Source of the DNA: Phoronis ovalis
Taxonomy: Eukaryota; Phoronida; Phoronidae
Direction of reading: 5' to 3'
Length of the DNA: 14,573 nt
NCBI GenBank assembly: GCA_028565635.1
Contig: JAOXYB010031565.1
Coordinates: 1 to 14,573 of the forward strand
Shown here piece after piece: positions 1-9,645 of the stretch. Below the pieces are notes generated by a model. The model saw only the letters and a list, made by a program, of their open reading frames with translations, did no database searches and had not been told where the DNA came from. The position numbers and the translations under genes were made by a program. The number at the start of each line of letters is the position of its first letter. Position 1 is the first letter of the stretch.

Positions 1-1
1 T

Positions 2-350
2 TTAAGGTTTGCCAGCCAGCCAGACTCGTGTGGGGAACAGATATTATGGGGAACAGACTCGATGGGTGCTTCCGTTACGAATTTGGGATTTGAGCAACAC
101 ATGTCTTTATCTATTCCCAGTGTCAACACCTGGTACTCGTATGGCATGGTTTACAATGCGCAAACGAGAACTACACTAGCATATCTTGATGGTGCATGCA
201 GCATCTCAAAGCAAGTTGTAGATGATGGGGATTTTATAAGCGAAGAAACTTTCAACAAGTTAGAATTAGGAAATATCAATGGTCGTATAAAGAATTTAGT
301 AATATTAGATGAAATGCTGACACCGAGACAAGTCCATCAAATCGTACACA
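2..350 (+). CDS. Laminin-G/pentraxin-like (concanavalin A-like) domain exon, partial at window edge
   Basis: The frame is open from base 2, so the exon probably begins outside the window; the ATG at 62 is internal, not a start. The protein shows the end of a concanavalin A-like jelly-roll: a 'NTWYSYGMVYNAQTRTTLAY' strand pattern followed by LDG, the usual 'tWh...v...g...lYvDG' signature of LamG/pentraxin domains, then a 'KLELGNINGRIKNLVILDE' strand and 'LTPRQVHQI', the typical final helix and strand. Such domains bind glycans or proteins outside the cell. The exon ends at 350 before GTGAGT, leaving one base of a codon (phase 1), which matches the EGF-like exon at 2074. No damage is seen. The domain class is fairly sure; the exact family is not. 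Confidence 0.7.
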
Positions 351-2073
351 GTGAGTAAAACTTTCTACTCGTTTTTAGTAGAGGTTCACCTGATCCATAT
401 AGCATTACTGACACGATTGTTTCATACATAAAATGCTAAGCAAATTTGTTAAATCGCATCACGTGTCAGCCTGTGAGAAGCCAATAATAATGAATCTTGA
501 AAAGTTATAATGGATCGCTTTGAAAGTTATAATTAATGGATCCATCCGTTGTCATTCAGTTGCTGCTTTAAAAGTCGAACACACAGAAACCTAGGTTGCG
601 AAGTCTCATGATCCATTATAGGGTTCTCACGGACTGACACGTGATCCGATTTAACGAATCTGATTGGGTAAAAGACATTCATGGTCTACTATAATTAATT
701 AAGGTACGGCGCAACTCGCCACCGTGCGTCACCTCTTGTCATTTTACATTGATTTTTATAATTATACTAGGTAATATTTTACAAGTGTGTTATACATTTT
801 TAGAAACAGCATAGTCTGTTTATTTAAACAATGTTACTTTTTTACTTGGACACGCGCAGCCACTAAAAAATATTACTACTTAAAGATAAAAAACATACAT
901 ATTTTTGTTTTTTCTCAATTTCATAAAATTCGGTAGATTTCTTTTTATTTTCCGATGTATTATGCCAGTGCCTACAAAACTACGTCAGTTGCCTCCTCTC
1001 TTGACTCTAATACTGTTTAAAATCCCATGTCCAATGCAAATATCAATATTTGAGTTATAGCAATAATCACGAAAAAAACATAAAACAGCTGGCGTTCCTT
1101 TTTCTTAAAGTTTAAATATACCTATTTTCTTTGAAAACGATATTGCCTATCAGTACACTGCTGAAATATAATTATCTTATTTATTTGCCTATAAAATTAA
1201 GCAAACGACAATTTCTTCGAAATTAGGAGATAGAATGAGTAACAAACTATAGTCTTGTTAATTTATTTTTATCATATATTCTCTTGAAAACGGTTCCTTG
1301 GTTCTCGTGTTTCTATTATGGTAGGACCCTATATAGCCTCAGTTTTGTAGCAAATTTAATGTATGAGCACAGTTTTACTTGGTGTCACTGTTGAAAATTG
1401 TGGTTTACATTAAACACTTCAGGATGTTTACCGTTTATTTGGTAGCAATATGTTGAAAATTGAAGTAAAAAAATAACTTATATTGTCATCAGTTCATAAG
1501 GAATAAAAAAACCTGTTTCACTGAATAATTCGCACCGTCTTAATTTTATTAGGTTATTTTTCTCGATGTTACCTCGCATATGTTACAAAGGACAAACAAT
1601 GGTATGGCAATACCATGCGTCCAGTGAGTAGAACATTTAGTGCCAAATATTACTCTTCGTGTTAGACATCCATGGTACAAATATTTGACTACTTTTATGA
1701 TAAATAACTCGTGTTCAAATATTTTGCTTAAGTAATTTTAATTTAAAATTGTTGACGTAATTTTCTCGCGAGACGTCGATGTCAGGTTGCTAGGTTTATG
1801 AAGCAGTTTAAAAAAAAAAGAATATCTAACGATAATATGCAACGCTCAAGGCAAATGCCGTTTGAGATATTTGACACATACTTAATATAATTAACATAAT
1901 CTAGGCTATCAAGCAGCTTACAAGAATCGATTTAATATCTGGTGATGGCTTAAAAACTTCATATCGGAAACTAATGCACTCTTTAAGAAGTTGTATTGCT
2001 TTTATGGCAAGAAATATAAATTAATATGTACGAGTTAAATTTTGCCAAATAAATTATAGATTTATTGTTTTAG
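351..2073 (+). other. Intron between LamG-like and EGF-like exons
   Basis: This AT-rich stretch is bounded by GTGAGT at 351 and TTTTAG ending at 2073. It is phase 1 on both sides, so the exons join without breaking the frame. It holds the inverted-repeat element at 441-662. Apart from that I see only low-complexity A/T runs and no convincing exon. Confidence 0.55.
441..662. mobile_element. MITE-like element with about 40-bp terminal inverted repeats
   Basis: Bases 441-480 match the reverse complement of 623-662 at 34 of 40 positions. The best core is GTTAAATCG.ATCACGTGTCAG on the left arm. Weaker similarity continues inward (GTGAGAA...ATAATGGATC on both arms). The 222 bp between the outer ends have no coding capacity. 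This is the structure of a non-autonomous DNA transposon (MITE). I could not find a clear target-site duplication, so the ends are approximate and the superfamily is undetermined. Confidence 0.6.
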
Positions 2074-2217
2074 ATCCAGATACTTGGAGCACATGGAGTA
2101 TTTCTAATTGTGCTTCGCTTCGATGCGGTAATGGCCAGGAATGCATAGAACCATCTATGCCAGACCCAGCCGAGTGTCGATGTGCTGTCAGTCGTTGGGG
2201 CGCTAACTGTGACAAAT
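2074..2217 (+). CDS. EGF-like domain exon
   Basis: A 144-nt exon between TTGTTTTAG (ending 2073) and GTAAGT (2218), phase 1 at both ends. The translation starts NPDTWSTWS and has six cysteines spaced C-x4-C-x5-C-x10-C-x1-C-x8-C, with the terminal 'CRC....WG.NC' of EGF-like modules, so three disulfides (1-3, 2-4, 5-6) are expected. The 'TWSTWS' start recalls a thrombospondin type 1 repeat, but the later cysteine spacing fits EGF. EGF-like modules act as extracellular spacers or protein-binding units. The exon is intact and in phase with the LamG-like exon upstream and the discoidin-like exon downstream. Confidence 0.72.
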
Positions 2218-2633
2218 GTAAGTTTGCCATGAGAAAACTGTACGTATCACTGAAAATTGACCAGTGTCTGACTAGGGGAATCATCAAACCGCAGTAGAAC
2301 CACATGTTAATAACAATATTTTGAAGAAAAAACATGAGTCTCGTAATACATGGAACTCTAATTACTTGAGTTACGGCATTTTTTCCGTAGGATTACACTC
2401 CTCTCTAGAACTTTATAGACAAATGACAAAAATCCGATGAAACGTTCCAGCATTACAGTTTTTATTACATGTATTTGTAATTGCAAGTAAAGCAGGTGAA
2501 CCCTCTCTGAAATCTGAAACATTAATATATAATCTTAATAAATAAATAATTAAAGTGTCGTGACATTATGCGCCACGCTTTTAGATTAATTTATAAAGTA
2601 CAATAATTATGCTGCTCTCATTCTTTTTTTTAG

Positions 2634-2807
2634 CATCCGTTTTACCACCTTGGGTAGACACACCTACTTTCCAACCATCGTTCACATCATCTGCTGTCCA
2701 AAATCAGGCATATGTAAACTATATGTAAACTATATGGTGCAGAGTATTTAAAGTTTAGCGCCCCTTATTCTTGGATTGGGAGCAGTTCCAATTCTAATTT
2801 TATAATG
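2634..2807 (+). pseudogene. First half of a discoidin (F5/8 type C) domain, frameshifted exon
   Basis: The acceptor is the T-rich tract ending TTTTTTTTAG at 2633; the donor is GTAAGT at 2808. Entering in phase 1 gives SVLPPWVDTPTF...SFTSSAVQNQAY, like the 'ASS.......' start of a discoidin domain, but TAA follows at 2726-2728. From about 2718 another frame reads 'AEYLKFSAPYSWIGSSSNS', which fits the next part of the same domain and leaves in phase 0, in register with the exon at 3076. The frame change coincides with a tandem copy of an 11-bp unit (2714-2724 and 2725-2735). The duplication alone does not restore the frame, so at least one more indel is implied. Discoidin domains bind carbohydrate or phospholipid at cell surfaces. 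Confidence 0.6.
2725..2735 (+). repeat. 11-bp tandem duplication at the discoidin frame break
   Basis: GTAAACTATAT occurs at 2714-2724 and again at 2725-2735, flanked by further TAT. The second copy lies at the point where the discoidin-like reading frame changes and contributes the in-frame TAA. This is a typical replication-slippage lesion. Confidence 0.7.
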
Positions 2808-3075
2808 GTAAGTGATTGTACATTAATAATTGCTTATTCAAGGTACGTTATATCATTTGAATTTTTTCGGCCATAGTTTCTTAGGTTGTACCTTACTGAA
2901 GCAGTACTCTTATCTAGTGCAGTGACACGAACACTCATTAATTCAACTTCCTTATTCTCCCTGGGGGACTTCCAGGAAGAATAGTTTTCGTGAGTATGCA
3001 TGATTAACACCATAGTTTCAATCCTATGGTTCTTCATCGTTTGACATTTTGACATTTCTGGTCGTTTTCTTCAAG

Positions 3076-3379
3076 GTCGATTTTAACAGGATCGTCAATA
3101 TCCAGCTAATTGCAACCCGAGGTGGGTTAAGACAAGAAGGTGATAGCAGAACTGTTGGATGGATTACTTCGTATATGATAAACTTTAAAACTTCAGAGGA
3201 GAGCTAAAATAACTATAACGACGGGTTCCATGAAAAAAGCACATTTGATGGGAACTATGATACAACTACGGTTACAAATCGCTTCTATCCACCAATAATA
3301 AGCGATCAGTTGATACTATTTCCTTCTGCTTGGGTCGACTCCACTCCCGCATTTAAACTAGAAGTTTATGGCTTTGAAG
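3076..3379 (+). pseudogene. Second half of a discoidin (F5/8 type C) domain with an in-frame TAA
   Basis: The acceptor is TTCTTCAAG ending at 3075, the donor GTATGT at 3380; entry is phase 0 and exit phase 1. The translation begins VDFNRIVNIQLIATRGG, which is the strand after 'yiqVDF' in discoidin domains. It continues with GWITSYMINF, then 'FDGNYD', 'NRFYPPIISDQLILFPSAW' and ends 'FKLEVYGFEG', all in family order. One stop, TAA at 3205-3207, lies between 'TSEES' and 'NNYNDG', about where many relatives have a Trp; both sides stay in the same frame. With the frameshift in the preceding exon, this domain cannot be made as read here. The fold call is good; whether it is a true pseudogene or an allele or assembly defect is open. 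Confidence 0.68.
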
Positions 3380-3407
3380 GTATGTATTATATGCTCACTT
3401 GAAAATC

Positions 3408-3664
3408 ACCACATCGTGAAAGTGTGCGTGCTGTATCTCTACGATTCGGATCAATAATAAAAAATATCACAACCGTTGAGGGCTACGGTGACTTAGAAAT
3501 GAAGGCAATATTTTACAATGACGATGACAAATTGCAGGCCTGTCAAATAAACAGAGACAAGACCGCACTATTTTCATGCCCGATCGATAAATCTTGATGG
3601 ATCAAAATGGGCCCGGAACATACTGCTATAACCGAAACAAAAAGGATCCAAGGTCTATTCTATT
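3408..3664 (+). pseudogene. Unrecognised coding-like remnant in the same frame as the discoidin exon
   Basis: After the discoidin exon the same frame reads through its donor, meets TGA at 3400-3402, then is open to TGA at 3595-3597 and on to TAG at 3662-3664. The segment looks protein-like rather than intronic: 'VRAVSLRFGSIIKNITTVEG', then 'DLEMKAIFYNDDDKLQACQI', then 'LFSCPIDKS', with two cysteines and alternating hydrophobic residues suggesting a beta-rich domain. I do not recognise the family, and I see no acceptor that gives the right phase. It may be a decayed exon that followed the discoidin module, or part of a gene copy that lost its intron. Confidence 0.35.
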
Positions 3665-4131
3665 AGCAATTAGTATAAAAAAATATGTTCGCACTCCCCC
3701 GTGTCACTTACGATATTTTTACATTTTTTATCAGCGTGAATGATATAATACCTAGCAGGTTTCAAAAAATCATAATTTTTGAACAAGAACAACCAAAAAA
3801 ACCCAGCGCCAAGGAGGAAAAAAGAAAAAATAATAAATTTAAAGTTTTTGCACTTCTTTCAGCCACCGCACGGCCAACAGAAAATCCAGTATCCTCACGT
3901 GTAGCATCACGCGTCACATAATGAGTGTGAGCGGAGTTCAAATTCAATATCTATGTACATCATATCTATACCTGAAAGAATGAATTCACAGGCGATCACA
4001 GTTACCACCATTTTTATTGAGCAGTGTGATCTATTATAATAGTACTCGTCTATGTGGAGCAATTTCGAATGCTTATTGTTGGCAATGAAGAATTATAACC
4101 GTAATTAGCGAAACAAAAACTTATACGGCGC

Positions 4132-4149
4132 ATTCAAAAATTTTTGAAT
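4132..4149. repeat. 18-bp perfect palindrome (A/T rich)
   Basis: ATTCAAAAATTTTTGAAT is its own reverse complement. In DNA this AT-rich such a palindrome can arise by chance; recorded only as sequence structure. Confidence 0.45.
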
Positions 4150-4308
4150 CGAAATTTTGAATCCTGTTAAATTTCATAACACTCCAATTGGAGCCATCGT
4201 CCCTATTGCATAGACCAAATATAGTATGATAAACCTATTAACTTATAAATGAGCATTTTTTCTCTTTCCTTTTTGTTTTTGCCCTAGGCAGCCATAGGGA
4301 CATTTCTA

Positions 4309-4387
4309 GGATATAATTTTGCACAAAGTGAGAAAAATCACACTTTGAAAATGTCACTTTTTATTATAAATTGAGGGGATTATATCC
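4309..4387. repeat. Nested short inverted repeats
   Basis: GGATATAAT at 4309-4317 is the reverse complement of ATTATATCC at 4379-4387. They enclose a smaller hairpin, CAAAGTG (4324-4330) with CACTTTG (4341-4347) and a 10-base loop. This could be a very small foldback element or chance in AT-rich DNA; no function is inferred. Confidence 0.35.
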
Positions 4388-7300
4388 AAACTATTAACCC
4401 ACCCAGTTGTCTTTGTATTTCTCGCTAATTCCGCTTAGCGGTCCGTTGTGTCACATCAAAGTTAATTGGATAAGCCTGCACGAAAAATCGGGAGTATAGG
4501 CATGAGACATGATTATCTTTATTTGTGACTTAACAAAATTTTCCGCGAAGACAATACGTTACTACGGATGTTTAATTTATGCCATTTCGGGAAAGCCCCG
4601 ACCGACTCCTGTCATATGGTAAATGCAATATCCCAATGTATATTTCCACAGATATGATAACTATATATAGGAGTCATATAGAAAAATGGCCAAAATTGTG
4701 AAAAATATGAATGCATAACGGTCATTATGTTTGGTGGGGAGTCACGAGAAAAACACTACAAAGAACAAAACGATCACCCGGCCAGCTCCGCACTGTGGAA
4801 CAAACAGCAGAGGAAATATTAAGTAAATAATAAAAATAGTGAGTATTAGCGAATTGCGGCAGTAGCAAAAATTAACAAATGGCGATCAGGTGTTTGAACT
4901 CCTGTTGACCACCAGATCAATATTCTAGATACACTAGATAGACATGAAGTGGAAGCATCTCAAATTTCTTTTAGTTCGTGCATACCAAAACCTTTAAGTA
5001 ATTATTTCGTTTGCTGTAATACTTGGAAGAACCCGATTCATGCCACTCTGCTCTATTTCTGGTACACGCTTTGTTTGGCTAATTAGAAAAAAGTCTAAAT
5101 GTAGCGTTTGCTAAAACGCATTAAACGATTAGTATTATTTTGAATCTTCTAACGAAACTTTCTGTCATGTATAAAAGGCGTATTTTTGCAACCTAAGATG
5201 CATATATAACAATGTTACAATTATAGTTACAAAATTGTACAATTTGCAGTTTTGAGTAGATATCCAATGTGGAATTAATTAGTATTAAACATTTTTCTAA
5301 TAAGTTTTGTTTGGCTGTAGTGTGAACGATTTTTCTTCTTAGTGCATTCAATATGTGAAAACAAAATCTGCTCCGATTGTGTAAACGTATTCAGTGTAAG
5401 CAATCAAAGATTCAGATCGAATATTTTTCAGTTTATTAGCAGAACGAACATAATGTAAAGGGTATTAAATCTCTGTTTATCTTTTGATCAATACCGTGCT
5501 AAAAACTAGGAGAATTCCATTGTTTTGCACACATTATGAGGAAAAAGAGATGAAATCAATAATTTTATCTGGTTACAAAACGGACATTTTACTTTTAAAA
5601 TGTTCACAGTATCTCCACTGTTCATAGAATCGACTCGAAGTTGCATAGTTTCATTTATATTAAAGCAACAAAAAAAAAATTAAACACGGAGATTTTTTTT
5701 CGAAAAATAAAAAAATCCACACTGGATTTTTGTGATGTATCAACGGATATCGATTTTTCCTCTTCACCGTTATTGTAATCAGACAAGATTCGTTAAAAAA
5801 TTACACAGCTATTCGACTTATTTCAAATTTCGATCGATTCATCATAAAGTTGAAACATGATTAAATAAACATATATAAAGCCCGACGTAGTTATTGACAA
5901 AGATATATAATTGACAGGTATGTTTGCATAAAAGCGATATTATCAACCTTCTCATTTATATTCTCCGCTTTTCTGTCGACGACACGTTGTGTCCTGTAGA
6001 ATTCATTATAGATTTTGCAGTATTGTGATTTTTAAAACTCAGAAGATAGAAGCACTTTATTTGCTTTACGTTTTATTGTAATCTTACAAGAATTACCTAA
6101 GATTAATTAAGAGTTTTCGTTGTGCAATGAATTGATAAACGCCTGAGGAAAACGGAATAAAGACACACTTTCAATCAGCAGGAAAATGATTTAAATTAAT
6201 AGAACTGTACTGCAGTGAAAAAAGACTTCCTCGTCATTTCCAACCAAAAAACAAAAATAATAATTTAAGGTAACTATTACAATTTAATTTTTAAGATAAT
6301 TTTGTTATAGTTTGTTTTATTGTTGATTGTGTTACGGAATTTGTTTAGGTACCTTACCTGTTTGATTAGTTGGAAAATGTATCTGTTTTAATTTTAGCGA
6401 GAATCTAATTTCTAATTTTAAACTTTCCTTTTCTTGTAAAAATATTTGTAAAATGTAACGTTTTAATTATTGCAAGAAGAGTGACGAAGAACGGTAAATT
6501 ACAGTTATCAGAAGCATAAATATTTCGTTTCAAACATGACGAAACAGAAAATATGTGTACTGCAGTATCCCAAGTTATTGTTGAAGTAGTTTGGTTGTTA
6601 TGGTAACTGAAGGTTATTCACCACAGTAATACAATGCTGGGTCTCTATTCTAATTGACTATATTTCTTTCTACTGTGTCTGAAGGTGATAGATATTTAAT
6701 ATTACTTGTTATATGTCGCATGCAGATGAATAAGCTTTTATTTTAACGTCCTGTAAGGGTCCACTTAAGCATCATAAATAACAAATTTTTAATAACTATG
6801 AGATACACATTAATGTATTATGATACCCTTTCTGTGACATTTCGTGCATTATTTATGAAGCTAATTATCGCATCCGTGTTATGCTACTTATTTATTCATT
6901 TTTTAATTTCTGTAGATATTCACTTATTAGACTAATTAAGTACATTTGATTTTAAGATACTGTGCAGTTCACAATTAAGTTTACTACATAGATTTAAACA
7001 TTTTTGCTAGATAATGTCGTAACGGCGCTCTAAAAATATTCCTTAAGTGTATGTGGTCCTAAAATTAACATAGGCAAATAGATAATAATATTGTTATTCC
7101 TATTTTTCTAATTTTCCACTGATGTAGGCGTTGATGTGTAAGGTGCGTAATAACGGAAATACATTTTTAATGGATCAATTATGCACCACATTTAAAAAAA
7201 ACTAAACGTTTATCGTATGTTATCACCCTCTTTAAGTATTCATAAAATGTATGTTTGCTAAAACCATGTCGATTATGAAATTGATTGGCATTATCTAGTC

Positions 7301-7435
7301 CTATTGTCATTTGTTCTTCATTTAAATTCATGTTTGCATTATCATATGTATATTTGTTGAAGTATCAGAGTTCCAATTAGCAAAACTATAAGAGTTCCAA
7401 TTACCAAATTAAAATATGGTGGTGGAAGCGGTGGA

Positions 7436-7453
7436 ATAAATGACGTCATTTAT
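7436..7453. promoter_or_regulatory. 18-bp perfect palindrome centred on a full CRE/ATF site
   Basis: The octamer TGACGTCA at 7441-7448 is the full cAMP-response element bound by CREB/ATF bZIP dimers. It is flanked symmetrically by ATAAA and TTTAT, giving an 18-bp perfect palindrome. It lies about 470 bp beyond the stop of the minus-strand ALF-like gene. The match is seen directly; regulatory activity is inferred only from the motif. Confidence 0.35.
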
Positions 7454-7731
7454 CTTAAAACGCAATTATATTTCAGCTTATTAAAATCCAAGTGAAATTG
7501 TATTTTATACAAATTATTACTTTTTTTTACATAACAGAAAAAAAACATTCAGCAGGTTTATTCTATATTTATAATTACTTTTTAGAAGTATTAACATTTT
7601 CATTTTTGTTGCAATTAACCCTCTTCCGTAAATTTCACGACTACCCCGACATTACTCTTGCGTACCTATGTTGTGTCTTAAAATTTTAGTACTTTTTATT
7701 TTTAAATGTTTACATTAATTTCAAAAATAAA

Positions 7732-7737
7732 TTTATT
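7732..7737 (-). terminator. Candidate polyadenylation signal for the ALF-like gene
   Basis: On the minus strand this reads AATAAA, about 186 bases past the TGA at 7923-7925. A second AATAAA lies at 7695-7700. In AT-rich DNA such hexamers are frequent, so the assignment is tentative. Confidence 0.35.
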
Positions 7738-7922
7738 ACATATCCCAGAATAAAATATTTGATTTTAAAAAGCAAAGGTCCATGGTTAGAGTCTGGAGCA
7801 TTTTTCTCGATTTTTAAAACTTTACAGTTTCTGTTTTTAAAATTTATAACAGTGCTAATATAGCAAGTGTCTTACAGTTTAATGTGACAGTCTAAACTTT
7901 CTTCATTTTTGAATATTTAATA

Positions 7923-8177
7923 TCAAGCAGTACAGCTACGAATTTTATCACCAAAGTTTACAGTAATCCCAGCACCGTAAATCTGGCCAGTAACCTGACA
8001 AATGGCGTCAACAATGGCTCCAGTACGACTTTTTCGTCCTCTGATTGTAGCTTCCGCTGTCTGTGCTGGAGTGGGACAGGTAACTGTAACGTCGAATACA
8101 AACTCCCATGAATGCAGACGCCATTTCCAAATTAAATCGCATTCGGTCTCGTTACCTTTATTGTCACTAATAATAAT
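7923..8177 (-). CDS. ALF-like secreted protein, exon 3 (ALF core and C-terminus)
   Basis: The minus-strand exon starts after a good pyrimidine tract ending TTTATAG (AG at 8179-8178). It reads 84 codons in phase 0 to TGA at 7925-7923 and supplies residues 66-149. It holds Cys78 and Cys99 separated by exactly 20 residues (CDLIWKWRLH...VTVTCP), the disulfide-closed beta-hairpin that carries the lipid A/LPS-binding surface in anti-lipopolysaccharide factors. 'ATIRGRKSRTGAIVDAI' follows, matching the family's G-R-S-R-S-G-A-I strand-helix step. Two more cysteines, 125 and 147, are not usual in the family. In the loop K, R and H are offset by D, E and D, so it is not the strongly basic hairpin of classical ALFs. 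Assignment rests on motif order and spacing, not a database search. Confidence 0.62.
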   Translation of the reverse strand: MIISDNKGNETECDLIWKWRLHSWEFVFDVTVTCPTPAQTAEATIRGRKSRTGAIVDAICQVTGQIYGAGITVNFGDKIRSCTA

Positions 8178-9250
8178 CTATAAATAAAGGGAAAAAACAC
8201 AATAACGTATCATCATCATGAATGTACCTGAAATAATGTATAAGTACTTATTCTCTAGAAAAGATTAACTTGTCAACCAAGTCATACAGCATAGAAACGA
8301 TATATTTTAAATGAAAAATTTGCTCTTTTTTTTTTAAACAATTGTTAAATTTAATTTTTGCTAACGTCTATATTTTATTTGTAATAAAAGCTTGACTGAA
8401 TGTAGACATGTCACCGAAGCAAGAAGGATATTGATCATTGTCTAAGAGCAGTCATTTCAATTATACGTTATGTCTTTCGTTTTTTGGTTTCTTTTTAGTA
8501 ATAATACGCAAAGTAATAGGATAATGCCAAATTGTTGAAAATGAAAAGTTAGGCGTCGATCAGCGAAAGGTTTCAGCTACAATCCCTTTATTGTAAAAAT
8601 ACGCTTAGATTTTACTTCCCCAGAAACTGCAATTTCTATTATTATGGTGATAATATGCTTTTTTTGTTTTTATTAACTTGGGAATAATATAAAATGTATC
8701 AGTTACCGTATATACACACAACGTGCACTTGATTGTAATTAATCGTGAAACGTGAATCCTATCTATTCAAGCGTCTTATAACACTTTTTTGAATAATTTA
8801 ATTTAAAATATTTGTAACGGAACTCGTATTATGCGTAGCAGCTAATTGCATTCTAAAAATACCGTACTGCTTTGCGTATTTTGAATGTAGTCAAAGTTAC
8901 GATCAAACACATAACAATTGTTACCTTTGGATACTCATTCAGTTACGATATAATAATTTAAGTAATTAGTCAATTAAGGTAGATATATTGAATTTCATAC
9001 TACACAAACAAAGCGTTTGATGTCATCGCGTGTTAATTTATTTATAGATGAAGTAGAAAGATGTCTGTGCTTCATCTGCTGTACCCATATACATGTTAAT
9101 AACATTTCAAAACATATTTTTTCTGTTCAATTTGATGAAAATATAAGTATTGGGCACGAATTGGTTACGAGTTCATTTTAAAATTATTCTCGCATGAATA
9201 AATGTGGTGTAGTAATAATCTAGAATACGAATTTTAAATACATTATTTAC
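8178..9250 (-). other. Intron 2 of the ALF-like gene
   Basis: This 1073-base intron on the minus strand has donor GTAAAT (9250 downward) and an acceptor after a T-rich tract at 8179-8178. It is phase 0. I see no other exon, RNA gene or repeat in it. Confidence 0.6.
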
Positions 9251-9432
9251 CTGTTCGTTTTGACCAAAAGCTGCCTTGATTGCATACCCCAAGAACTTCC
9301 CAGCTATAGTTTTTATTGTGATTTCTAGCTGTGAACTGTCTCTTCGTACTTGAGAAGATGCTCTGAAGCGACCAATATCAATATCAAAGTCATCATACGC
9401 CAAACAAGAGCTTAGAAAGACAACAGCAATTG
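9251..9432 (-). CDS. ALF-like secreted protein, exon 2 (rest of signal peptide and N-terminal helix)
   Basis: The acceptor on the minus strand is TTTGATTCTTTTTAG (AG at 9434-9433); the donor is CAG|GTAAAT at 9250. Entry is phase 1 and exit phase 0. With exon 1 it gives MIKYAIAVVFLSSCLA, a typical short signal peptide, with likely cleavage after residue 16. An acidic start (YDDFDIDIG), a basic patch (RRD) and 'LEITIKTIAGKFLGYAIKAA' follow. The last is a long amphipathic helix of the kind that opens the ALF fold before the disulfide hairpin. The length (65 residues to the exon end) and its position ahead of the Cys-x20-Cys hairpin suit the family. The exact splice junctions are predicted but agree in phase at both introns. 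Confidence 0.65.
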
Positions 9433-9566
9433 CTAAAAAGAATCAAATTAAAATGTCAAATGCTTCAATAATATGAGCGTTGAAATTTGCTTCATAACTT
9501 GCAAGAGAAGCGCAAGTAAATGCCATCTACTATTAATTTTAAATTGAATTAAAAAAACTTTCCTAC
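9433..9566 (-). other. Intron 1 of the ALF-like gene
   Basis: A 134-base minus-strand intron, phase 1, with donor GTAGGA (9566 downward) and acceptor TTTTTAG ending at 9433. It splits the signal peptide after MIKY. Confidence 0.6.
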
Positions 9567-9579
9567 CGTATTTAATCAT
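9567..9579 (-). CDS. ALF-like secreted protein, exon 1 (start codon)
   Basis: The ATG lies at 9579-9577 on the minus strand, followed by ATT AAA TAC G and the donor GTAGGA. Four residues (MIKY) plus one base splice in phase to exon 2 and complete a signal peptide that exon 2 alone lacks, which is why this start was chosen over the Met at 9403-9401 inside exon 2. The context before the ATG is CAAAAG, with A at -3, acceptable for translation start. The full coding sequence is 13+182+255 bases, 149 residues plus stop. Confidence 0.55.
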
Positions 9580-9645
9580 CTTTTGAATATTCGGTTGTTT
9601 TTTGCAAATGTTAACTATGCCCTTTACCAGTTGAAATACGCGTTA

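Larger units (their letters stand above)
3665..7731. other. Long AT-rich stretch without supportable genes
   Basis: I see no convincing exon on either strand. Open frames at 3685-3921 (plus) and 7492-7689 (plus) are low-complexity and lack domain character. The stretch holds an 18-bp palindrome of A/T character at 4132-4149, nested short inverted repeats at 4309-4387, a direct repeat AGAGTTCCAATTA near 7367-7403, and a palindromic CRE-type site at 7436-7453. Many A and T homopolymers are present. Confidence 0.5.

Noticed and set aside
1553-1623. Possible small exon between TTATTAG and GTGAGT
   Set aside because: Its 71-base length breaks phase with the neighbouring 1-1 exons, and the direct LamG to EGF junction is already in frame.
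2074-2120. Thrombospondin type 1 repeat suggested by TWSTWS
   Set aside because: The following cysteine spacing (C-x4-C-x5-C-x10-C-x-C-x8-C) fits an EGF-like module; no CSxxCG or basic TSP1 stretch follows.
3685-3921. 78-codon open frame on the plus strand
   Set aside because: Lys/Asn-rich composition from A-runs, no domain character, no supporting splice or promoter context.
7492-7689. 65-codon open frame on the plus strand
   Set aside because: Phe/Leu/Tyr-rich translation of T-rich DNA; no start context or splice sites, and it lies close to the 3' end of the opposite-strand gene.
8002-8187. 61-codon plus-strand frame with an Ala-rich start
   Set aside because: It is the antisense shadow of ALF-like exon 3, which has signal peptide, splice and motif support.
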